Source: JAVBQJ01 sp045532655
Lineage (GTDB): Bacteria; Verrucomicrobiota; Lentisphaeria; Victivallales; Victivallaceae
Length of the DNA: 12,464 nucleotides
NCBI GenBank assembly: GCA_045532655.1
Contig: JAZSGI010000128.1
Span: 1-12,464, forward strand
Direction: 5' to 3'
Shown here: positions 6,343 through 12,464 of the stretch, piece by piece
Numbering within the stretch: the first letter of the stretch is position 1
Layout of the letters: each line of letters starts with the position of its first letter
The notes under the pieces: model-generated
What the model saw: only the letters and a program-made list of their open reading frames with translations
Database searches by the model: none
What the model was told of the DNA's origin: nothing
Program-made: the position numbers and the translations under genes

Positions 6343-6405
6343 TAAGGACTCGAACCTCAACAAAATGAACCAGAATCACTTGTGCTACCATTACACCACG
6401 GGGCT
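6332..6405 (-). tRNA. tRNA-Gln(CUG)
   Basis: On the minus strand the acceptor arms AGCCCCG/CGGGGCT pair fully. The D stem GTGT/GCAC surrounds AATGGTA. The anticodon stem AGTGA/TCATT (one G-U) holds the loop TTCTGGT (anticodon CTG, plus-strand 6371-6373). The T arm is TGAGG-TTCGAGT-CCTTA (one G-U). The discriminator is G and the CCA is encoded. 74 nt. It reads CAG codons as Gln. The CCA is followed by eight T and then by the 54-bp repeat array. Shifting the acceptor by two bases would lose the CCA, so this register is preferred. Confidence 0.92.
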
Positions 6406-6417
6406 GCGTAACGATAT

Positions 6418-6447
6418 ATAATATAGCATGGAAGCGGGAAAAATCAA
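6418..6447 (-). promoter_or_regulatory. Promoter of tRNA-Gln
   Basis: On the minus strand TTGATT (6447-6442), an 18-bp spacer and TATTAT (6423-6418) end 12 nt before the mature tRNA 5' end. The -35 continues as TTGATTTTTCCC, like two other promoters in this window. On the plus strand the same bases read TATAAT (6417-6422), which could serve apbE in the other direction. Confidence 0.5.
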
Positions 6448-6456
6448 ACGGAAAAT

Positions 6457-7410
6457 ATGAAAAATAAAGTAAGAATACAGATTTCTTTGGGATTTTTTGT
6501 TTTAAGCACCATAATTTGGGGTGTAACCATGTATATCCGCAATGAAAGGGAGTCGGGTTTTGAATATGGATTTCAGGCGATGGATACATGGTGTACAGTT
6601 TGGCTGTATGGTGCGGAAGATGAGTGCCGCCGTGGAGTCAGGGAGGTGGAGAGGATTTTCCGGGAAGTGGAAGATGCGGCTGATATATTTGTGCCTGATT
6701 CGGAGTTATCGCAGATAAACAGGGGTGCTGAAGAAGGGGAAGTTTTTGAGGTTTCGCAGGAATTGGCGGAGCTTTTTCTGATTTCCGGACGTGCTTGTGA
6801 TGAAACCGGAGGGGTTTTTGATCCTTCGGTGCTGCCTTTGCTGGAGGTTTACAGAAATAAGGATGCAACGGCAGAGGAAATTGCTGCAGCCGGGGAACTG
6901 GTGGGATTCCATGAGGCGGTGAAAATAACCGGCGGCAGGATAGAAATACTGAAAAGCGGTGTCAAATTTGATTTCGGGGGAGTTGCCAAGGGGTATGCAC
7001 TGGATCGTGCCATGGAAGCATGCGGCAAGATAGCTGGCGTTGCCGGAGGGGTGATAAATGCCGGTGGAAATATAGGGGTTTTCGGCAATGTGGAGGCTGT
7101 TGAAGTTGCTTTTGCCGATCCGGATGCGCCGGATGGTGACGGTGGAATATTTAAACTTGCACCGGGGTATGCGTGTGCTTCTTCAGGTGATTACCATAGG
7201 GGGAAACATATTATTGACCCGGAAAAAGGCACTGCTGCAAGCGTACTGCATGGCGTGACTGTGATCGCCCGGCGGGGGGCGGAGGCTGATTACTGGTCAA
7301 CTGCACTGTTTATCCGGCCGGAAATGGAACTGCCTGCGGATATATGCGGGATATTGCCGGACGGCAGTGGCGGTTTCACTTGGCGCAACGGAACAGGCAC
7401 AGAAGAGTAA
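6457..7410 (+). CDS. apbE: FAD:protein FMN transferase, ApbE family, membrane-anchored
   Basis: 317 residues, close to the usual 320-350. ApbE cleaves FAD and attaches FMN covalently to Thr in target proteins such as NqrB, NqrC and RnfG/RnfD, using Mg2+, on the outer side of the inner membrane. A hydrophobic stretch (about 8-26) without a lipobox Cys should act as an uncleaved anchor. Family motifs in order: FDFGGVAKGYALD (171-183), NAGGNIGVFG (201-210), SSGDYHRG (242-249), HIIDPEKG (251-258) and AEADYWSTALF (275-285), the Asp and Thr/Ser-rich metal site. The ATG at 6457 is the only start ahead of the anchor; the ribosome site is weak (CGGA). No Nqr or Rnf gene is visible here, so its targets lie elsewhere. 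It ends 3 bp from the convergent parC stop with no terminator between them. Confidence 0.93.
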   Translation: MKNKVRIQISLGFFVLSTIIWGVTMYIRNERESGFEYGFQAMDTWCTVWLYGAEDECRRGVREVERIFREVEDAADIFVPDSELSQINRGAEEGEVFEVSQELAELFLISGRACDETGGVFDPSVLPLLEVYRNKDATAEEIAAAGELVGFHEAVKITGGRIEILKSGVKFDFGGVAKGYALDRAMEACGKIAGVAGGVINAGGNIGVFGNVEAVEVAFADPDAPDGDGGIFKLAPGYACASSGDYHRGKHIIDPEKGTAASVLHGVTVIARRGAEADYWSTALFIRPEMELPADICGILPDGSGGFTWRNGTGTEE

Positions 7411-7413
7411 GGG

Positions 7414-9780
7414 TCAGAATCCGAATTCCGGCTGTACAATACCAAGTCCGTCATCATCGGAGGTTGCGGGCGCCGGCGGCTGGGGTTTGGGAAGGTTTTT
7501 CCGTTTCTTCCTGTCCTGTTGGGTTTCCGGTTCAATATCCGGCAGCAGATATCCTGGAGCGGCAGCAGAGATAGTTGCCGTATCTGCCGGGACTTTCTGC
7601 ACAGGGGCTTCTTCCTGCACAGGAGCTTCTTCCTGCACAGGGGATTCTTCCTGCACAGAGGCTTCTTCCTGAGCCGGAGCTTCTGGAACAGCTTCTGCAG
7701 GGACAGCAGTAAAGAGAGCCAGCTCCTCCGGTTCCAGATACCGTTTGTGGGTGATTTTCTGTATTTCCCTGCCGTCAGCGACGAGTACACCGCGGGCTTT
7801 GGCGGAACGCAGAGGCAGAGTCATGAGGTTGAGTTCTGCGGGGATGGTTTTCTCAGACCCTTTTTTTACCGGCAGAAGCAATTCATATACCGCATCGGCT
7901 CTCGGAGTGAAAATCTCCAATTTATTCCCTGCGGGAAAAAGTTCGTAAACCTTGTCCGTAATAAATTTATCGATTTTGCAGCGTTTGCCGTAAAATTTTC
8001 CTGTTTTGCTGTCTTTGTAAATAACGCCGTATTCCGCTTTTTCATCAAAACGGCGGAAATCCGCCAGTTTGCCGACATACAGTTTGTCGGGAATGGGAAT
8101 GATCCTGTATTTCCCGTTACGCTCCATGCACTGTATTTTGTCGAATTCATTGACCATTATATTGAGTTCGCTTTTCACCTGTGTACCAACGTACCCGGTT
8201 TTGCGCTCAAAACCTACCTTGATGTTGCTTAATGCGGCGGTTTTCCTGTCTATCTGTTCAATATTTTCGATTTCTGTACGGCGTGGGAAATTACTGCCGT
8301 ATTCATCCTTGATACGGGTAAGGACTTCGATGGCGTACTGTACAAGATTGGCAAGTTTATGCTTGATATCCTTGATTTTGTCAGCAATGGCACGAAGTTC
8401 CTGCTGGTTTTTTTCTATATCGAATCTTGCAATGCGGCGCACCGGCAGCGCAAGGAGTTTGTCAATATCATCATCTGTCACATCCCTGGTCAACTGCTCC
8501 CGGAAGGGGGCAAGCCCTGCATGTACTTCCCTGTATTCCTCTGCCTGATCTTTACATTCTTCGATTTTCTTGTAAATGCGGTTTTCAAAGAAAATCTGGG
8601 CAAGGGTTTTGGCGTGGCGCAGTTCATTCTGCCTTGCCAGATCTATTTCCAGTTCCTGTTTCAGATAATGTTTCAGTTTTTCCACATTGCGGCGCAAAAC
8701 CTGACTTACAGTCATCTGTACCGGCCGTCTGTCGCACAACACGACTATGCGGGAGGAAATGGAAACGGAACAATCTGTATACATATACAGCCCCTGCAGG
8801 GTTTGTTCCGGAGTGTAACCTCTTGTGGGGACAACTCTTATTTCCACGTGATCGGTGGTGAAATCATCGACACTGGATATACGGATCTTGTTTTTTTCTG
8901 CGGCACGCTCTATGGAATTGACAAGGGATTCTGTGGTGCAGCTTGCCGGGATCTCCCGGATTATCAGATCTCTGCCCTCTATGTCTATTTTCGCCCGGAG
9001 TATGATACGGCCGTTGCCGTCTTCATAATCCCTGACATCCATGAGCGCCCCCTGCTGGAAATCCGGGAACAGCAGGAAGGGACGATCCTCCAGAACAGCG
9101 ATTTCCGCATCAATAAGTTCATTGAAGTTGTGGGGCAGTACGCATGTGGACATACCCACAGCAATACCGTCGCTGCCCAGCATGAGCAGACTCGGCACTT
9201 TGGCAGGCAGTACCACGGGTTCCTCTTTGCGGCCGTCATAGTTGGGGACGAATGCCGTAATATCGTTATTGAACATGGTTTCGTGTGCGAGCCGGGTCAG
9301 ACCGCACTCGGTATAACGACCGGCGGCGGCTCTGCTGCCGGTGAGGATATTACCGAAGTTTCCCTGTTTCATAATAAAATAAGGGACGTTGAGGTATTCC
9401 AGTTTTTCCACGCCGGTTCTGCGGTCACGGTATGTATTTTCGATAACACCGCCCTTGTTTGCCAGTACCACAAGGGCATCGCCTATGGAAGCATCGCCGT
9501 GGGGATGATAGTGCATGGTATTGCCGACGATATTGGCGACTTTCTGGGTTCTGCCGTCGTAGACCTGATAAAGTGCCCAGAGTATACGCCGCTGTACGGG
9601 TTTGAGTCCGTCATCAACATCGGGAATAGCCCGTGAACCAATAACATAACTGGCATAATCAAGGAAGTTCCTGTCGAACATCTGGCGGAAATAATCGTTG
9701 GTGCTTTTCTTTTTTTCCGCAACAACAGTATTATCCTGCTCCTCGTCGATAACTTCCGGCATAATGATTTCGTCATTCAT
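7414..9780 (-). CDS. parC: Type IIA DNA topoisomerase subunit A (topoisomerase IV ParC-like)
   Basis: 788 residues. With ParE it forms the heterotetramer that passes one DNA duplex through another, decatenating and relaxing chromosomes. The breakage-reunion domain spans about 30-500: SRAIPDVDDGLKPVQRRIL (49-67), HPHGDASIGDA (92-102) and R155-Y156 in GRYTE, where Y156 is the catalytic tyrosine. The motif GDAS instead of GDSA puts it with the Bacteroidetes/PVC ParC branch; the residue equivalent to E. coli GyrA S83 is A97. About 20 extra residues (around 112-136, NTYRDRRTGVEKLEYL) lie between this loop and QGNFGN. The C-terminal beta-propeller part (about 515-680, FERKTGYVG) lacks the GyrA box, supporting ParC over GyrA. 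Residues about 695-730 are five hexapeptide repeats of the PVQEEA type, followed by a basic patch KKRK. ATG at 9780 overlaps the parE stop by 8 nt (ATGAATGA), implying translational coupling. Confidence 0.93.
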   Translation of the reverse strand: MNDEIIMPEVIDEEQDNTVVAEKKKSTNDYFRQMFDRNFLDYASYVIGSRAIPDVDDGLKPVQRRILWALYQVYDGRTQKVANIVGNTMHYHPHGDASIGDALVVLANKGGVIENTYRDRRTGVEKLEYLNVPYFIMKQGNFGNILTGSRAAAGRYTECGLTRLAHETMFNNDITAFVPNYDGRKEEPVVLPAKVPSLLMLGSDGIAVGMSTCVLPHNFNELIDAEIAVLEDRPFLLFPDFQQGALMDVRDYEDGNGRIILRAKIDIEGRDLIIREIPASCTTESLVNSIERAAEKNKIRISSVDDFTTDHVEIRVVPTRGYTPEQTLQGLYMYTDCSVSISSRIVVLCDRRPVQMTVSQVLRRNVEKLKHYLKQELEIDLARQNELRHAKTLAQIFFENRIYKKIEECKDQAEEYREVHAGLAPFREQLTRDVTDDDIDKLLALPVRRIARFDIEKNQQELRAIADKIKDIKHKLANLVQYAIEVLTRIKDEYGSNFPRRTEIENIEQIDRKTAALSNIKVGFERKTGYVGTQVKSELNIMVNEFDKIQCMERNGKYRIIPIPDKLYVGKLADFRRFDEKAEYGVIYKDSKTGKFYGKRCKIDKFITDKVYELFPAGNKLEIFTPRADAVYELLLPVKKGSEKTIPAELNLMTLPLRSAKARGVLVADGREIQKITHKRYLEPEELALFTAVPAEAVPEAPAQEEASVQEESPVQEEAPVQEEAPVQKVPADTATISAAAPGYLLPDIEPETQQDRKKRKNLPKPQPPAPATSDDDGLGIVQPEFGF
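7597..7686. repeat. 18-bp tandem repeat within the parC tail
   Basis: Five units of 18 bp (CTGCACAGGGGCTTCTTC and variants; the last unit is diverged) encode hexapeptides of the form (A/S)-P-V-Q-E-E on the minus strand. In-frame repeats of this kind gain and lose units by replication slippage without breaking the gene. Confidence 0.85.
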
Positions 9781-11596
9781 AATCGACGACCTCCAGATTT
9801 GCCATGATATACTCTTTCCGTTCCGGAGTGTTTTCGCCCATATAGAACTTGAGTATTTCCCCTACACCATGCATATTGTCCAGAGTTACCGGCGAAAGGC
9901 GCATATTTTCGCCTATGAATTCCCCGAAATCGTCAGGAGAAATCTCGCCGAGTCCCTTGAACCGTGTGATTTCACACTTGCCCATTTCTTTGGCAGCTTT
10001 GTCACGTTCATGTTCATTGTAGCAATAAATAATATCCTTGCCTTTCTTCACCCGGAAAAGCGGTGTTTCCAGAACATAAAGGTGTCCGGAGAGAACAAGC
10101 TGCTCAAAGAAAGAAAGGAAGAATGTCAGAAGCAGATTGCGTATGTGCAGCCCGTCCACGTCGGCATCGGTAGCAAGGATGATTTTGTCGTAACGGAGAT
10201 TTTCCGTTGAGTCTTCCACGCCCAACGCCTGTATGAGAAAGGTCAGTTCCTCATTCTTATAAATCATCTCAATAGTTTCGCCGTATGCGTTTTTGGGTTT
10301 TCCCCGCAGAGCAAATATCGCCTGATTGTCCACATCACGCTTTTTTTCCAGAGAGCCCGCAGCAGAATCACCCTCGGTAAGGAATATCATAGTTTCTTTC
10401 GGTTCGACTTTTTTGGGCCATTTATCCCCGACATGGAATTTGCAGTCTTTGAGTTTCGGAATCCGCAGACGGCTTTTCTGGGTGGCTTCACGGGATTTTT
10501 TCTTGACTTCCTGTATCTGCTTGTGCATCTGCTCATTGCGGGAAACCTTGTCAAGGATGACCTGGGCGATTTCACTGTTTTTGTGCATGAAATCCGCTAC
10601 AGCATCTTTGACTGCAGTAACAATGGGACCGCGAACCTCGGTATTGCCGAGCTTGTTTTTGGTCTGTGACTCAAAAAGCGGGTGTTGCAGCTTGATGGCG
10701 ATCGCTCCCATCATTCCGTCCCGGATGGCATCAGCTTTGAAGTTTTTGCCTGAATATTCGTTTATTCCTTTGAGGACACCTTCTTTGAAGGCTGAAAGAT
10801 GGGTGCCGCCATCATTGGTGTATTGTCCGTTGACAAAGGAATAACTGTTATCGCCGTAATTCTCGCTGTGAGTCAATGCAAACTCTATTTTTGGAGTCCG
10901 GAATCCGATGACATCATAAATGCGTTCACCATTGGTTTCGCTTTCCAGCAGATCCTTGAGCCCGTTGGCGGAATAGTAACGCTGACCGTTTAAATACAGC
11001 GAAAGACCGCTGTTGAGATAGGCAAAAAGCCACAACTTTTTTTCCACATATTCGATCCGGTATCGGTAATTGGTGAAAAGTTCCGGATCAGGTTTGAAAG
11101 CAACAAATGTACCGTTTTTTTCTCCCGGCGCAGCATCGCCCTCCTCAGTACCGGAGAGCTTACCTTTGCGGAAAACCGCTTTCCTGAATTTGCCTTCCCG
11201 GACACTGCGTACGGTGAATTCCTCTGACAATGCATTGACGGCTTTGGTTCCCACTCCATTCAAGCCGATGGAAAACTGAAAAGCCTCGTCATTATATTTG
11301 CCCCCGGTATTCATCACGGAAACACATTCCACCAGTTTGCCCAGCGGGATACCGCGGCCGTAGTCACGGACGGTAACACAACCCTCTTCCGACAGAGTAA
11401 TATCTATACGTTTGCCCTTCCCCATGATGAATTCATCAATGGAGTTGTCGATTATCTCTTTCAGCAGGACATAGATACCGTCGTCCGGATGAGCACCGTC
11501 GCCGAGTCTGCCGATATACATACCGGGACGCTTACGGATATGCTCCAGTGAACTGAGAGTTTTTATGTTGTTTTCGTCGTAAATTCGTTCTTCCAC
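9773..11596 (-). CDS. parE: Type IIA DNA topoisomerase subunit B (topoisomerase IV ParE-like)
   Basis: 607 residues, the short form without the gyrase-specific insertion. It supplies the ATPase and TOPRIM domains for ParC. GHKL ATPase motifs: EIIDN with E47 and N51, DYGRGIP (78-84), GLNGVGTKAVNALS (111-124) and the QTK loop QTKNKLG (311-317), whose Lys contacts ATP. TOPRIM motifs: EGDSAAG (408-414) and DADVDG (477-482), whose acidic residues bind Mg2+. RFKGLGEI (545-552) is the family tail motif. The start is GTG at 11596, preceded by GAGAGG with a 9-nt spacer; no in-frame ATG fits as well. It is the first gene of a parE-parC operon. A separate gyrA/gyrB pair is presumably elsewhere; if not, this pair would be the only gyrase-like enzyme. 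Confidence 0.93.
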   Translation of the reverse strand: MEERIYDENNIKTLSSLEHIRKRPGMYIGRLGDGAHPDDGIYVLLKEIIDNSIDEFIMGKGKRIDITLSEEGCVTVRDYGRGIPLGKLVECVSVMNTGGKYNDEAFQFSIGLNGVGTKAVNALSEEFTVRSVREGKFRKAVFRKGKLSGTEEGDAAPGEKNGTFVAFKPDPELFTNYRYRIEYVEKKLWLFAYLNSGLSLYLNGQRYYSANGLKDLLESETNGERIYDVIGFRTPKIEFALTHSENYGDNSYSFVNGQYTNDGGTHLSAFKEGVLKGINEYSGKNFKADAIRDGMMGAIAIKLQHPLFESQTKNKLGNTEVRGPIVTAVKDAVADFMHKNSEIAQVILDKVSRNEQMHKQIQEVKKKSREATQKSRLRIPKLKDCKFHVGDKWPKKVEPKETMIFLTEGDSAAGSLEKKRDVDNQAIFALRGKPKNAYGETIEMIYKNEELTFLIQALGVEDSTENLRYDKIILATDADVDGLHIRNLLLTFFLSFFEQLVLSGHLYVLETPLFRVKKGKDIIYCYNEHERDKAAKEMGKCEITRFKGLGEISPDDFGEFIGENMRLSPVTLDNMHGVGEILKFYMGENTPERKEYIMANLEVVDYE

Positions 11597-11614
11597 TTTT
11601 TGTTACCTCTCATA

Positions 11615-11643
11615 AATATAGCACAAAAATTGGAAAAAATCAA
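11615..11643 (-). promoter_or_regulatory. Candidate promoter of parE-parC
   Basis: On the minus strand TTGATT (11643-11638), a 17-bp spacer and TATATT (11620-11615). The predicted start near 11608 falls inside the GAGAGG ribosome site (11611-11606), so the leader would be only about 12 nt. Either the real promoter is further upstream or the message is almost leaderless. Confidence 0.45.
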
Positions 11644-11675
11644 GTTTCAGCAGTAAAAATCTGCTTGACTGGAGC

Positions 11676-11720
11676 AAAAAAAAGAGTGCTGCAGACATTT
11701 GAATCTCTGCAGCAGCTCTT
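11676..11720 (-). terminator. Intrinsic terminator of the NMO-family gene
   Basis: On the minus strand a stem AAGAGCTGCTGCAG pairs with CTGCAGCACTCTT, with one bulged base, and is followed by T8. It lies just after the NMO stop codon and isolates parE-parC from that transcript. The core GCTGCAG stem resembles the terminator at 1503-1536. Confidence 0.85.
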
Positions 11721-11732
11721 GTTACGTACCTG

Positions 11733-12464
11733 TCAGGCAAGAATATTGCTGATACGGGCTATTTCTGCATCGGCGTCAGAAATGATTTCCGCCACTACAT
11801 CTTTGATCGGTTTGACATCGTTCATCATACCGACTGATTGTCCTGCCATAAGGGAACCGTTGGCAATGTCGCCGTCAATGGCGGCACGGCGCAGGGCACC
11901 TACCCAGAAACGCTCCACTTCCGCCTGGGCGTCTGCTCTGGAAATCTCTCCTGCATCAAGTTTTTTCAGCAGGGAAAGCTGCAGTTCGCCGAAAAGTTTT
12001 GTACCTTGATTGCGGAGGGCGCGCACTGCCACTACAGGCAGGCGGGAATCAAACTGCGGAGTGGAAACTGCATCACGGGCATTGGCTCGGATAAATGCCT
12101 GTTTGAAGTCCGGATGTACGTTGCTCTCCTCGGTCATAACAAACCGGGTACCCATCTGGATACCGGCTGCACCCATCAGCAGCAGGTTTGCCGCCATACG
12201 GCCGGTGGCGATGCCGCCCGCAACAAATATCGGCAGGCTATCGGCATATTTGAAGAGCAGCTGCTGCAGCAGAACTACGGTTGAAACGTGGCCTATATGC
12301 CCGCCTGCTTCTGAACCTTCCAGCACAATGGCATCTGCACCGTAACGGATCATACGTTCTGCAATGGATATTGTCGAAGCAAAGCACATTACTTTGGCAC
12401 CGGTGGATTTGGCTTCCTCCACCTCTCTGGCATTGGGGAAGCTGCCGGCAAAGACTATGTAGGG
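11733..12464 (-). CDS. Nitronate monooxygenase / enoyl-ACP reductase II (FabK)-like flavoprotein, 5' partial
   Basis: The frame is open to the window edge (upstream of the internal GTG at 12422 it reads PYIVFAGSFPNARE), so the N-terminus is missing and about 243 residues are visible. It is the FMN-binding TIM barrel of the NMO/FabK family. AIVLEGSEAGGHIG carries the conserved His of the active site. VAGGIATGRMAANLLLMGA with GIQMGTRF is the phosphate-binding end of the barrel. Members either oxidise nitronates or reduce enoyl-ACP in fatty acid synthesis. The sequence here does not decide between them, and no fab genes are visible. The C-terminal part (GELQLSLLKKLDAGEI...) with SLMAGQSVGMMNDVKP is the usual family tail. 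The stop TGA is at 11735-11733, followed by a strong terminator. Confidence 0.88.
   Translation of the reverse strand, partial: PYIVFAGSFPNAREVEEAKSTGAKVMCFASTISIAERMIRYGADAIVLEGSEAGGHIGHVSTVVLLQQLLFKYADSLPIFVAGGIATGRMAANLLLMGAAGIQMGTRFVMTEESNVHPDFKQAFIRANARDAVSTPQFDSRLPVVAVRALRNQGTKLFGELQLSLLKKLDAGEISRADAQAEVERFWVGALRRAAIDGDIANGSLMAGQSVGMMNDVKPIKDVVAEIISDADAEIARISNILA

Noticed and set aside
6094..6345. Repeat protein with 18-residue units (VDFTPEKRQPGSVEMRTD)
   Set aside because: The 54-bp period keeps frames open on both strands. The start would be TTG without a ribosome site, and the frame ends inside tRNA-Gln. The DNA-level origin from the tRNA explains the array better.
8359..9636. 425-codon plus-strand ORF opposite parC
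   Set aside because: It is the antisense of the conserved breakage-reunion domain. The protein has no family features and no ribosome site, and the opposite strand is certain ParC.

Overview
The window has the look of a Lentisphaerota (Victivallis-like) chromosome segment, probably from an anaerobic or gut-type bacterium; this is inference. The pointers are a pseudopilin body with an H-X9-DG tail placed just before a very large secreted glycosidase-like protein (a pairing common in that phylum), and a type IIA topoisomerase pair whose QRDR reads like the Bacteroidetes/PVC ParC branch (GDAS, not GDSA).

Left end (1-1540): the end of a restriction-type DEAD/DEAH helicase runs in from outside the window. 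It loses its homology abruptly near base 442, where it abuts the promoter-proximal start of an unidentified minus-strand gene. About 350 bp without a gene follows, holding outward-facing promoters and a strongly T-rich tract. Next is a pseudopilin whose hydrophobic helix and C-terminal body are intact but whose start codon and prepilin signal are missing, closed by an intrinsic terminator.

Middle (1570-6460): a 1148-residue secreted protein (signal peptide, CBM9-like N-terminus, TIM-barrel-like centre, beta-rich C-terminus) has its own promoter and a strong terminator. Two minus-strand tRNA genes, Lys(CUU) and Gln(CUG), flank a small Cys-rich single-pass membrane protein. Both tRNAs have an encoded CCA followed directly by T8. 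Downstream of tRNA-Gln is a 54-bp tandem repeat array whose units each carry a degenerate copy of the tRNA 3' end.

Right part (6457-12464): a membrane-anchored ApbE-type flavin transferase on the plus strand converges, with 3 bp between stop codons, on a minus-strand parE-parC operon. The two topoisomerase genes overlap by 8 nt. ParC has an extra segment between the QRDR and the catalytic tyrosine, and a repetitive tail. Upstream, in the same direction but behind its own terminator, lies the C-terminal part of a nitronate monooxygenase/FabK-like flavoprotein that runs off the window. The surest assignments are ParE, ParC, ApbE, the two tRNAs and the NMO-family protein. The two least explained areas are the left junction with the headless pseudopilin and the tRNA-derived repeat array.
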